33,681 nt of DNA, from positions 1 to 33,681 of the forward strand of contig CAMLRG010000038.1 of NCBI GenBank assembly GCA_946482335.1, read 5' to 3'. Both the position numbers and the translations under genes were made by a program. Shown one piece after another: positions 23,255-30,984 of the stretch. How positions within the stretch are numbered: position 1 is the stretch's first letter; each line of letters starts with the position of its first letter. Under the pieces are notes generated by a model. The model did not search any database, was not told the DNA's origin, and saw nothing but the letters and a program-made list of their open reading frames with translations. This DNA is from an uncultured Duganella sp. (lineage in GTDB: Bacteria; Pseudomonadota; Gammaproteobacteria; Burkholderiales; Burkholderiaceae).

Positions 23255-24945
23255 CCCGTATCGCCATCCGTCCGTGCCCGCCACGGGAAGCCGAACTGCT
23301 GCGCGAAGGCGGCATCCACCCCGTCCTGGCACGCCTGTACGCCGCGCGCGGCCTGTCCGATCCCGGCGAACTGTCGAGCGAATTGGGGGCGCTGATCCAG
23401 CCTTCGGGCCTGCTGCACATCGACCGCGCCGCCCAATTCCTGGCCGACTCCATCGCGGCCGGCAAACGGATGGTGATCGTCGCCGACTACGATTGCGACG
23501 GCGCGACCGCATGCGCCACCGCCCTGCGCGGCTTGCGCGCCATGGGCGCCAACGTCGACTTCATCGTCCCCAACCGTTTCGAATACGGCTACGGCCTGAC
23601 GCCGGAGATCGTCGAACTGACGGCGCGCGAGAAATCGCCCGACATCATCATCACGGTCGATAACGGCATCGCCAGCATCGAAGGCGTGGAAGAAGCCAAA
23701 CGGCGCGGAATCGACGTGGTGGTGACCGACCACCACCTGCCCGGCGAGCAACTGCCGGACGCCCGTGTCATCGTCAACCCCAACCAGCCTGCTTGCGGCT
23801 TCCCGTCCAAGCATCTGGCCGGCGTTGGCGTGGTGTTCTACGTGCTGTTGGCATTGCGCGCCGAACTGCGCCGCCGCGGCGTATTCGATGCCCAGACCCA
23901 GCCCAAGCTCGACTCGCTGCTCGACCTGGTGGCATTGGGAACGGTGGCCGACGTGGTGCGCCTGGACAGCAACAACCGCATCCTGGTCGCGCAAGGCTTG
24001 AAGCGCATGCGCGCCGGCCGCATGCACCCCGGCGTGGCGGCCCTGTTCCGCGTTTCCGGCCGCGCCGCCCGCACGGCGTCGCCGTTCGACCTCGGGTTTG
24101 CCCTGGGCCCGCGCCTGAATGCGGCAGGCCGCCTGGAAGACATGTCGCTGGGGATCGAGTGCCTGTTGACCGACGACGAAGGCCACGCCTGGGAGCTGGC
24201 GCAGCAACTCAACGACATCAACCTGAAGCGCCGCGAGATCGAAGCCGAAATGCAGGATGCCGCGCTGCTGCACCTGGACGACTTCCAGCCGGCCGACAGC
24301 ACCACGATCTGCGTCTACGACGACGGTTGGCACCAGGGCGTGATCGGCATCGTCGCCTCGCGCCTGAAAGAACGCTTTTACCGGCCCACCATCACCTTCG
24401 CCCCGGCGGGTGACGGCTTGATCAAGGGTTCCGGGCGCTCCATTCCCGGCTTCCACCTGCGCGATGCGCTGGACCTGGTTTCCAAACGCGCGCCGGGTGT
24501 GATCGACAAGTTTGGCGGCCACGCCATGGCGGCCGGCCTGAGCCTGCGTGCCGAGGCGCTGGAGCATTTCCGCGCCGCCTTCGAAGCCGTCGGCCAGGCC
24601 TGGCTGACCGAATCGCAGCTGGAGCGGGTGGTCGAAACCGACGGCCCGCTGGAAGATGGCTGCTATACCACCCAGTTCATCGAACTGCTCGATGGCCAGG
24701 TGTGGGGCCAGGGCTTCGCGCCGCCGGTGTTCTGCGATGAATTCCGCGTGCTAAGCCAACGCATCCTGAAGGAACGCCACCTCAAGCTGATGCTGGAAAA
24801 GAACGGCACCCGCTACGACGCCATCTGGTTCGGCCATACCGACGCCCTGGGCGACCGTGCCCGCGTCGCCTTCCGCCTCGATGCCAACGAATACAATGGC
24901 GTAACCCGGGTACAGCTGCTGGTGGAGCACGCCGAACCAGCCTGA
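23251..24945 (+). CDS. recJ: Single-stranded-DNA-specific exonuclease RecJ
   Basis: A 564-residue DHH-superfamily 5'-3' exonuclease for recombination and mismatch repair. Motifs: VIVADYDCDGATACATA (motif I), VDNGIASIEG, VTDHHLPG (DHH), VNPNQP, VALGTVADVV, and the DHHA1 part with LGPRLNAAGRLEDMSLG and GKFGGHAMAAGL-like DKFGGHAMAAGLSL. A C-terminal OB-like domain ends ...VQLLVEHAEPA. Length is normal. It is coupled to the upstream gene by ATGA. Its stop is immediately followed by the stop of the convergent NTF2-like gene, with no space for a terminator. Confidence 0.97.
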   Translation: MTRIAIRPCPPREAELLREGGIHPVLARLYAARGLSDPGELSSELGALIQPSGLLHIDRAAQFLADSIAAGKRMVIVADYDCDGATACATALRGLRAMGANVDFIVPNRFEYGYGLTPEIVELTAREKSPDIIITVDNGIASIEGVEEAKRRGIDVVVTDHHLPGEQLPDARVIVNPNQPACGFPSKHLAGVGVVFYVLLALRAELRRRGVFDAQTQPKLDSLLDLVALGTVADVVRLDSNNRILVAQGLKRMRAGRMHPGVAALFRVSGRAARTASPFDLGFALGPRLNAAGRLEDMSLGIECLLTDDEGHAWELAQQLNDINLKRREIEAEMQDAALLHLDDFQPADSTTICVYDDGWHQGVIGIVASRLKERFYRPTITFAPAGDGLIKGSGRSIPGFHLRDALDLVSKRAPGVIDKFGGHAMAAGLSLRAEALEHFRAAFEAVGQAWLTESQLERVVETDGPLEDGCYTTQFIELLDGQVWGQGFAPPVFCDEFRVLSQRILKERHLKLMLEKNGTRYDAIWFGHTDALGDRARVAFRLDANEYNGVTRVQLLVEHAEPA

Positions 24946-25395
24946 TTACGGTTTCTTGCAGTCGCAGATGCGTTCGCCCTTGTCGAACACGATGCGCCAC
25001 TTGCCCGGCGCCTCCAGGCGCCACACGGAATTGAAACGGCTCACGATCCTGCCTTGCGGGTCGCGCACCGGGCCCGAGGAATGCGCCAGGGTGCCCGAAT
25101 CGAGCACTTCCACCTGGTCCGGCTCCCAGCTGAATGGCGCTTCCGGCTTTTCGTAACGGGGCTTCCATTCGGCGGCCACGGCGTCCTTGCCGCGCGATAC
25201 CTTGGGGCCGTTGTAGAAGATCGCTTCATCGGCCAGGAACGAGACAAAGCCCCGGTGGTCGCGCTTTGCCATGGTCGCCGCGAAGGCACGCTCAGTGTCC
25301 GCGACTTGCTGCTTCAATTCCTCGTTGCTGGGCGCCGCAAGCGCGCTGGCACCAGCCATCGTGATCGAAAGTGAAAGCAGGGCCAGCTTCTTCAT
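24946..25395 (-). CDS. Secreted NTF2/SnoaL-like (DUF4440-type) protein
   Basis: A 149-residue protein from ATG 25395 with AGGAG five bases upstream. It has a signal peptide (MKKLALLSLSITMAGASALAAP) and a single NTF2-like domain: an initial helix with VADTERAFAATMAKRDHRGFVSFLADEA, then strands with FYNGPKVSRGKDAV, VRDPQGRIVSRFNSVWRLE and WRIVFDKGERIC. Such cone-shaped domains bind small ligands or are enzymes; no specific function can be assigned. It ends in a Cys pair (CDCKKP). It is downstream of tssG on the same strand, with a 32-base gap. Confidence 0.75.
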   Translation of the reverse strand: MKKLALLSLSITMAGASALAAPSNEELKQQVADTERAFAATMAKRDHRGFVSFLADEAIFYNGPKVSRGKDAVAAEWKPRYEKPEAPFSWEPDQVEVLDSGTLAHSSGPVRDPQGRIVSRFNSVWRLEAPGKWRIVFDKGERICDCKKP

Positions 25396-25427
25396 CTCGT
25401 CTCCTCGCAGTGAATGGGTGGCCCATA

Positions 25428-26240
25428 CTAGCAAAGGCGGTAGCGCAAGTCATCCCTCCCGCCCGCTGCCGCGGCAGGCAGCAGCGCATCGTAGCCCAGC
25501 CTTGTGCCGCCACCCAGCCGGGCCGTTTCTCCGGCGCCGGGCTGCAAATGGATGTAAGCCTCGGCCTGCAGGCCGCCATCCGCCGCGCCGCTCACGCACC
25601 ACAAACGCGCCAGCGCCTGGGCGCCGGGGCAGCCGGGCAGGAAGTCCTGCGCCGCCTGCCGGCCAAGCGGCCCGATATGGATGCGCAGCGCGCTGTCGGG
25701 CCGCCGCAAGCGTTCCCCCAGCAGCGCGCCGCCACCGCACAGCGCATTGGCGCCGCCCAGGGAGCTGCGCTGCTGCGGCGGCAGCGGGTCCCAGCGGCCT
25801 GCGAACTGTTCGATCCGCACCGGGACGCCGAGCGCTTGCGCGAACTGTTCCCCAAGCACCCTGGCCCTGGGCGGGCCGCGCCGGGCGGGAATGGCCGGCA
25901 ATGGCGCGTACTCAGGGCGCGCTTCGCGCCACGCAGCGCAAAACGCTTCGAAAGCCGGCACCGACAACAGGTCCATGAAGTCGCGCGCAGCCGTGCTGCC
26001 GGCGCGCGCCACGGCTTCCGTGTATGAATAAGGCAGCGTTCCCGCCATGCCAAGCAAGCCGAAACAGGCTGGCGTTACGGCACTACCCTCGAGCGCGATG
26101 ACGTCGCTTGGCGGGAACGCCAGCGACAGCGCATTACGCCAGGCTGGCGCCGTCAGCAGGCCCGCCAGCTGGAACACGGCGTAGCCCCAGGCCTGCTCCT
26201 CGCTCACTCCAGCAATGTGCCGGCATTCCTCGCCTTGCAT
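25428..26240 (-). CDS. tssG: Type VI secretion baseplate protein TssG-like, compact
   Basis: A 270-residue protein with TssG (ImpH/VasB) hallmarks: FQLAGLL near the start, LSLAFPPSDVIALEG, VTPACFGLLGMAGTLPYSYTEAV, DFMDLL, VPVRIEQFAGRWDPLPPQQRSSLG, RIHIGPL and LGGGTRLGYDALL. In type VI systems TssG joins TssF and TssK in the baseplate wedge. Usual length is about 330-350; the segment that normally lies between the FxxAW helix and the VPVRIEQF part is much shorter here. I chose ATG 26240 (AAGGAG eight bases upstream), which overlaps tssF by 37 bp. No other type VI gene is in the window, so this is an orphan pair, either a specialised or a decaying one. Confidence 0.75.
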   Translation of the reverse strand: MQGEECRHIAGVSEEQAWGYAVFQLAGLLTAPAWRNALSLAFPPSDVIALEGSAVTPACFGLLGMAGTLPYSYTEAVARAGSTAARDFMDLLSVPAFEAFCAAWREARPEYAPLPAIPARRGPPRARVLGEQFAQALGVPVRIEQFAGRWDPLPPQQRSSLGGANALCGGGALLGERLRRPDSALRIHIGPLGRQAAQDFLPGCPGAQALARLWCVSGAADGGLQAEAYIHLQPGAGETARLGGGTRLGYDALLPAAAAGGRDDLRYRLC

Positions 26241-27721
26241 CTGATCAGCTCCTTGCCGCTCCTGGCTGAAACCAGCACCAGGCGGCTGAATGTGTTGACA
26301 TGGGCGCATTCGCCGAAGAAGCGGTCCATGACTTGCGCGAACAGCAGCAGGCCGCACCCGGCAAAAGCAGCTTCGTCGACCTGCAGGCGCAGCTCCGATC
26401 CCATCAGCGGCGCCGCGCCGCCGCGGCGCAGCAGCACGAGCCGCACGTCGAGCGCCTGCACCGCGTTGATGATGGCCCGCGCCGCGGGCGCGTCGCCAAT
26501 GGCCTGGCTTGCCATCAGTTCACGCAGCCCTTCAGCATCACGCGGCAATTGCTCCAGCGCCAGCAGGGAATGCAATTGCCAGCGGCAGCTGGCGCCCCGC
26601 GCAGCGCGGCCCAGCACCGCGCCGCGCCGGCAGCAGGTCAGGTCGATCGACACGGTGGCCCCGGCCCGCCAGGCGCACTCGCCACGGAATGCAATGCGCC
26701 ATTCGTGTCCCGGCGGCGCATTGGCCACCCGGCGCGCCACCCAGCCCTGTCTCCCGCCGCCCTGCGTGATGCCAGCCAGCTCCAGCGCGCCCCCTGGCTG
26801 GTGCACCAGGACGCGGTCGATGGAGAAGATTTCCAGCTCGGGTGGCACGGACAGCAGATATTCGCTTTGGCGCCCATCCGGAGCGATCGGCGCGGCTGCG
26901 CTCCGCCGCAGGCCGGCGCTCACCTTCCAGCCGGCGCGCAGGTGGCCGGCGTGCAGTCCCTGTAGCAGCGGCGCGGCCGGGGTACTGCTGGCGGGTGCCG
27001 GCAGCCGCAGGGTCCAGCGCCGAGTGCCGTTCAAGCGCGTCAGGTCAAGCCGGACCAGGTTAAAGCGCGCCGGAAAGACGAAGAATTCGCGCAGCAATGC
27101 CAATCCCGCATGGGAACCGGGCCGCCGCGGCAGCAGCGCTTCCTCGGGATCCAGCCCTGCCGGTGCGAATGGCCAGCCGGGTAGTATCCGCGCGTTGCTG
27201 TCCGCCGCTGCCGCAGGGACGGCGAGCACGCAGCGCCCGCCGCCGTCCGCACCGAGCAAGGCGCTGCGCAGCACGGCGCCGAAAGCGGCGTCGCCATCAA
27301 TATAGATGTCGAGCGTGCCGCCAGGTGCCGCCGCGCCGCCACCGGCCAGCCCCAGGTCGAGATCCAGTTCGACCGCCGCTTCCGGGCCGGCGCAGTAGCG
27401 CGCGCCAGTGACCGCCGGGTTGCCGGCCAACGCGTCCGCCGCCGGCGGACCGATCCGGCACTCCGGAAATGGCCGCAACTGTTCGGGAAAGAGCCGCTCG
27501 AGCTGGTGCTCATCTTGTTGGCGGCGCGCCCGGTCAAGGGCCAGGACCGTGCGGGCATGCAGTAGCGCGACGCCCTGCAGCAAGCGGTCGACATGCACGT
27601 CGGGCGGTGCTTCGGAAGGGCCGAGCCGGCCGGCCAGGCGCGGCTGCTGCGCCGCCAGGCGCGCAGCCTCGCGCCGGAATTGGCGCAACCGTCCTTCAAG
27701 CGCGGGAAAAATTTGCTCCAT
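26204..27721 (-). CDS. tssF: Type VI secretion baseplate protein TssF-like, compact
   Basis: A 505-residue protein from ATG 27721 (GAGG six bases upstream). TssF (ImpG/VasA) features: VDRLLQGVALLHARTVLALD with LERLFPEQLRPFPE near the N terminus, LLREFFVFPARFNLVRLDL, FSIDRVLVH, ATVSIDLTCCRRGAVLG, RWQLHSLLALEQL, LRELM, and the C-terminal GSELRLQVDEAAFAGCGLLLFAQVMDRFF followed by VNTFSRLVL. Family members are usually about 580-620 residues, so this one is short. It pairs with the overlapping tssG. The reading frame stays open upstream to 28309, but that part lies antisense to the Xre antitoxin gene and is not part of the protein. Confidence 0.78.
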   Translation of the reverse strand: MEQIFPALEGRLRQFRREAARLAAQQPRLAGRLGPSEAPPDVHVDRLLQGVALLHARTVLALDRARRQQDEHQLERLFPEQLRPFPECRIGPPAADALAGNPAVTGARYCAGPEAAVELDLDLGLAGGGAAAPGGTLDIYIDGDAAFGAVLRSALLGADGGGRCVLAVPAAAADSNARILPGWPFAPAGLDPEEALLPRRPGSHAGLALLREFFVFPARFNLVRLDLTRLNGTRRWTLRLPAPASSTPAAPLLQGLHAGHLRAGWKVSAGLRRSAAAPIAPDGRQSEYLLSVPPELEIFSIDRVLVHQPGGALELAGITQGGGRQGWVARRVANAPPGHEWRIAFRGECAWRAGATVSIDLTCCRRGAVLGRAARGASCRWQLHSLLALEQLPRDAEGLRELMASQAIGDAPAARAIINAVQALDVRLVLLRRGGAAPLMGSELRLQVDEAAFAGCGLLLFAQVMDRFFGECAHVNTFSRLVLVSARSGKELIRCKARNAGTLLE

Positions 27722-27742
27722 CGCAAGCCTCTTTCGATGACT

Positions 27743-27761
27743 TGGTGCAATATTGGCACCA
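27743..27761. promoter_or_regulatory. Inverted repeat upstream of tssF, operator candidate
   Basis: TGGTGC-N7-GCACCA lies 22-40 bases upstream of the tssF start codon. It may be a regulator site or leader structure. Nothing else in the window repeats it. Confidence 0.3.
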
Positions 27762-27794
27762 GGCAGCTTGCGACGCTTTGATACGGGACAAAAC

Positions 27795-27832
27795 TTGCAA
27801 AGAGTATGGAAATGGAGTATAAATAATCCATA
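27795..27832 (+). promoter_or_regulatory. Promoter and operator-like palindrome of the Xre-RES pair
   Basis: TTGCAA (27795-27800), a 17-base spacer and TATAAA (27818-27823) form a good sigma-70 promoter in an unusually A/T-rich patch. The inverted repeat ATGGA-N10-TCCAT (27812-27831) is centred on the -10 element, and a second ATGGA-type half-site precedes it (TATGGA, 27805-27810). This placement fits autorepression by the Xre antitoxin. GGAGG at 27836-27840 serves the ATG at 27845. Confidence 0.65.
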
Positions 27833-27844
27833 AACGGAGGATAT

Positions 27845-28282
27845 ATGAATCCCGCCTTTGCCTACCCCACCAGCGAATACGCCCTGCCCCAGCCGGTTGA
27901 CCTGAGCCGCAAGGAAGAGCGCGAGCGCCTGTCGCACGCCGCGCTCAAGGGCTTTTTCAAGCTGGCCGCCGCCTGGAAACTGCGCGACGACGACGCCCGC
28001 GAATTGCTGGGCGGCCTGTCCAGCAGCGCGTTCTACGAATGGAAAAAGCACCCCGAGCGGGTGCTGGAAGTCGACCGCATCACGCGGATTTCCTACCTGC
28101 TGGGCATCTACAAGTCGCTGCACATCATTTACGGCGACAAGCTGGCCGACGAATGGGTCAGCCTGGCCAACCGCAACAGCATTTTCGGCGGCCGTACGCC
28201 GCTCGACTACATGGAGGCTGGCGGCATCCTCGCCATGCAGACCGTGCGCCAATTGCTCGACGCCCGGCGCGGAGGCCTGTAA
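27845..28282 (+). CDS. Xre/MbcA/ParS-family antitoxin
   Basis: A 145-residue protein with an Xre-like N-terminal helical DNA-binding part (about 25-80: AALKGFFKLAAAWKL, ARELLGGLSSSAFYEWKK) and the C-terminal toxin-binding domain formerly DUF2384 (RITRISYLLGIYKSLHIIYG, WVSLANRNSIFGGRTPLDYM, GILAMQTVRQLLDARRGG). It should bind and neutralise the RES toxin encoded directly downstream and, with it, repress the promoter. The TAA stop abuts the TTG start of the toxin (TAATTG). Confidence 0.88.
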   Translation: MNPAFAYPTSEYALPQPVDLSRKEERERLSHAALKGFFKLAAAWKLRDDDARELLGGLSSSAFYEWKKHPERVLEVDRITRISYLLGIYKSLHIIYGDKLADEWVSLANRNSIFGGRTPLDYMEAGGILAMQTVRQLLDARRGGL

Positions 28283-28966
28283 TTGCCGCCCTTCCGCCTG
28301 CTGCGCCAATTCGACACGGTACGATTAATCCCTTCGCGCTTCGTCGATAAAGAAGATTCCGTGCTGGCCGCCCTCGCCGACAACGACGACGAGCTGCACC
28401 AGCTGTTTGAGCTGGACAACGCCACCAATGCCCGCCTGCGCGCCGAACATGGCGGCGCCCTCGGCATCGGCATCGAGGAACTGGTCTATTACGTCCCCAA
28501 TTACCGCAGCATCAACGCCGCCTTCACCTACGCCCGCCCGCAAGGCAGCCGCTTCAACGACGGCCAGCGTGGCGCGTGGTATTGCGCCTTCGAACATGAA
28601 ACGGCCCTGGCCGAAGTGATCTTCCACAAGACGGTGGAATACGCCGAAATCGACCGCTTCGACGACAGCGTCAGCTACCAGGCCTTGCTGTCCGACTTCA
28701 GCGCCCAGTTCCACGATATCTGCGGCCAGCCGGAATATGCCGACTGCCTGAACCCCGACAGCTACGTCGCCTCGCAGCGCCTGGCCAGGGGACTGCTGGC
28801 CGAAGGCTCGACCGGCATCATCTACCCGAGCGTGCGCCGCGCTGGCGGCACCAACCTGGCCTGCTTCCGGCCCGCACTGGTGGGCAATGTTCGCAAAGGC
28901 CCGGCCTATCGGTTAACATGGCGGGGTTCGCCGGCAGCCATCGTCGAACAGATTCCCACGATTTAA
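28283..28966 (+). CDS. RES-domain toxin (NAD-degrading type)
   Basis: A 227-residue RES-domain protein. The residues that name the family are present: Arg90 in GSRFNDG, Glu111 in ETALAEVIFH, and Ser183 in YPSVRRAGGTNLACF. Studied relatives deplete cellular NAD+, leading to growth arrest; that this one does so is inferred from the family. The start is TTG at 28283, directly after the antitoxin stop, with GGAGG eight bases upstream. Weak initiation may keep toxin below antitoxin. All key residues are intact, so the module looks functional. Confidence 0.87.
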   Translation: MPPFRLLRQFDTVRLIPSRFVDKEDSVLAALADNDDELHQLFELDNATNARLRAEHGGALGIGIEELVYYVPNYRSINAAFTYARPQGSRFNDGQRGAWYCAFEHETALAEVIFHKTVEYAEIDRFDDSVSYQALLSDFSAQFHDICGQPEYADCLNPDSYVASQRLARGLLAEGSTGIIYPSVRRAGGTNLACFRPALVGNVRKGPAYRLTWRGSPAAIVEQIPTI

Positions 28967-28975
28967 GAGCACACC

Positions 28976-29296
28976 ATGCAACTGAAGCCAGAAAAAGACG
29001 CGGAACTCCGCGATAAAGTGAACCGCGAAACCGCCCGCCTCCCTTGGAGCGAACTGCTCAAGCATTTCGCCCAGGGCAATGTGGTGTGGGTGGCGGATGA
29101 GCTGGACCTGGTGGACGTTGCGGTCCGCATCGCCCACGATGACAAGGCCAGCATTTCAGCCTGGATGGCGGCCGGCCAGATCGCCAAGGTCTCGGACCAG
29201 CAATGCCAGGAATGGATCGCCAGCGATGCCAACCTGTGGGCCAGCGTGGTCAGCCCGTTCATCCTCGTACAGCAGGAAAAGCGTAAACCGCATTAA
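28976..29296 (+). CDS. DUF2288 family protein
   Basis: A 106-residue cytoplasmic protein matching DUF2288: ELRDKVNRETARLPWSEL, HFAQGNVVWVADELDLVDVAVRIAHDD, WMAAGQIAKVSDQQCQEW, and DANLWASVVSPFILVQQ at the end. Function is unknown. It begins nine bases after the toxin stop, on the same strand, with no clear ribosome site of its own (GAGCACACC-ATG), and may be co-transcribed with the toxin-antitoxin genes. Confidence 0.85.
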   Translation: MQLKPEKDAELRDKVNRETARLPWSELLKHFAQGNVVWVADELDLVDVAVRIAHDDKASISAWMAAGQIAKVSDQQCQEWIASDANLWASVVSPFILVQQEKRKPH

Positions 29297-29326
29297 GCAG
29301 CCCGTGATAGTCGGTGAGATTTGGGA

Positions 29327-29351
29327 CGCCGATGGCCGGATATACTCGGCG
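29327..29351 (+). promoter_or_regulatory. Inverted repeat with -10-like hexamer before the hydrolase gene
   Basis: CGCCGA-N13-TCGGCG contains TATACT (29341-29346), a plausible -10 element, but no good -35 lies 17 bases upstream. The arms could instead form a weak terminator for the DUF2288 gene (followed by CTCCCCTTTCTT). Confidence 0.3.
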
Positions 29352-29374
29352 CTCCCCTTTCTTATTGAAAAACC

Positions 29375-30943
29375 ATGCTCCGTCCACTGATCGCCGCAGT
29401 CCTCATGGCCGCCGGATTTGCACAGGCAGCCGATTCCTTCGAATTCAAAAACCAGGCTGGCCCCAATCCGGTCGGACTGAAGGTCGTGCACCAATACGAC
29501 CACTCGCGCGTGTACAAGACGCGCGTCTCGCTGGTCACCGGACAGCCAACCACGGGCGAACGCGCAAGGCCGATGCAACTGCTGGTGTGGTACCCAGCAG
29601 CGAAAGCCGGCGGCAAACGCGTAACATTCGAGGACTACCTGGCTACAAGTGCCACCGAGGCTGATTTCACGCTCGACGCGGCAGGAGTGCAGCGAGCCAC
29701 CGCGCGGTTCATCGCCGATAGAAAAGTCCTGTTCCCGCTCGCACCCCAAACCGCCGCCCGCCCAATGTGGGCTGTGCGCGATGCAGCCGAACGCCAGGGA
29801 AAATTCCCGGTCGTGATCTACGCACCCAGCTTCAGCAAAAGCGCCAGCGAGAACCCGGATCTGTGCGAATACCTGGCCAGCCATGGCTATGTGGTGATAG
29901 CAAGCGCCTCCCAAGGCGCACACACCCGCGCCATGACGGAAGATTTAGAAGGCCTGGAAGCACAAGCAGCGGATATCGCTTACCTGATTTCATATGCCGC
30001 TACGCTGAAACAAGCCGACATGAACCTGATCGCCGTCGCCGGATTCAGCTGGGGCGGCCTTGCCAATGTCATGGCCGCCGCGCGCGACGACCGTATTAAG
30101 GCCTTGGTGTCGATGGACGGGTCAGTCCGCTATTATCCGCAACTGGTCGATGGCAGCAAAGATGCTGTTCGCTACGTCAGCCCTGAGCGTCTTGCGCTGC
30201 CCTTCCTGTTCCTTGCGCAGCGCCCGGCAACGATTGAGTCTTTGAACCAGAACGGCAACAGCACTTCTTACAGTCTGCTGAACAAGATGGTCTACAGCGA
30301 CGTCATGGTGGCAACCATGCAGCCTATGCTGCACCGCCATTTCGCCTCCGACGACCTGCGCTTCATTCCTGAATCGGAGCTCAACGACTACACGCGCGAC
30401 GAAATCTCGACGGCCTATAGCTGGATGACGCGATATACATTGCGTTTCCTTGACGCCTACCTGAAGGGGGACAGTACTGCCGCCACCTTCCTGGCCAACA
30501 AGCCGGCCGCCAACGGCGTGCCGCCGCATATGATTTCGATGGACCTGCGCCGCGGCACCCGCAAGCCGCTCACGCGTGAATCTTTCGTGACCCAGCTGGC
30601 AGCTCGCGGCTTCGACCAAGCCCACGTCATATACAAGGAAATGCAAAGCCAAGGCGCGACCTTCGCGCTGACGCCGGACGACATCAATCGCTGGGGTTAC
30701 AACCTGCTGCGCGACGGCAAACCAAAGGAATCCATCGCCATCTTCCGCTTTGGCACACAGCTCCATCCGGACGACGCGAATTTGTTCGACAGCCTGGGCG
30801 AAGCGCAGGCCGAGGCCGGTATGCGCGAGGATGCGATCGCCAACTACCGCCGTTCGCTGGAGCTGAACCCAAAGAACAATAACGCTGTTGAACGGCTGAA
30901 GGTGCTGAATGCAGGGGCAAGCGCCAAGCCGGCCGCATCATAA
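29375..30943 (+). CDS. Secreted alpha/beta hydrolase with C-terminal TPR
   Basis: A 522-residue protein with signal peptide (MLRPLIAAVLMAAGFAQAAD). The hydrolase domain (about 40-380) is of the dienelactone-hydrolase/PAF-acetylhydrolase-like type, with VVIYAPSFSKSASENPDLCEYLASHGYVV and the nucleophile elbow GFSWGG. The likely acid and His lie further on (LVSMDGS, LHRHFASDD), but the exact triad is uncertain. After a linker, residues ~430-512 form TPR-like helices (WGYNLLRDGKPKESIAIF, DSLGEAQAEAGMREDAIANYRRSLELNP). Substrate unknown. Only A-rich sequence, no clear Shine-Dalgarno, precedes the ATG. Confidence 0.8.
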   Translation: MLRPLIAAVLMAAGFAQAADSFEFKNQAGPNPVGLKVVHQYDHSRVYKTRVSLVTGQPTTGERARPMQLLVWYPAAKAGGKRVTFEDYLATSATEADFTLDAAGVQRATARFIADRKVLFPLAPQTAARPMWAVRDAAERQGKFPVVIYAPSFSKSASENPDLCEYLASHGYVVIASASQGAHTRAMTEDLEGLEAQAADIAYLISYAATLKQADMNLIAVAGFSWGGLANVMAAARDDRIKALVSMDGSVRYYPQLVDGSKDAVRYVSPERLALPFLFLAQRPATIESLNQNGNSTSYSLLNKMVYSDVMVATMQPMLHRHFASDDLRFIPESELNDYTRDEISTAYSWMTRYTLRFLDAYLKGDSTAATFLANKPAANGVPPHMISMDLRRGTRKPLTRESFVTQLAARGFDQAHVIYKEMQSQGATFALTPDDINRWGYNLLRDGKPKESIAIFRFGTQLHPDDANLFDSLGEAQAEAGMREDAIANYRRSLELNPKNNNAVERLKVLNAGASAKPAAS

Positions 30944-30984
30944 TATGTTGAAATGGACGCCACGCAAGGAGCGCGGCCCCCAAA

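Noticed and set aside
27754..27772. TGGCAC followed by TTGC near tssF as a second sigma-54 promoter
   Set aside because: The spacer is 8 bases instead of 5, so the GG and GC elements are on the wrong helical phase, and the orientation points away from tssF.
27722..28309. N-terminal extension of TssF up to 28309
   Set aside because: The extension is the complement of the Xre antitoxin gene and of the A/T-rich promoter; ATG 27721 has a proper ribosome site and starts the family homology.
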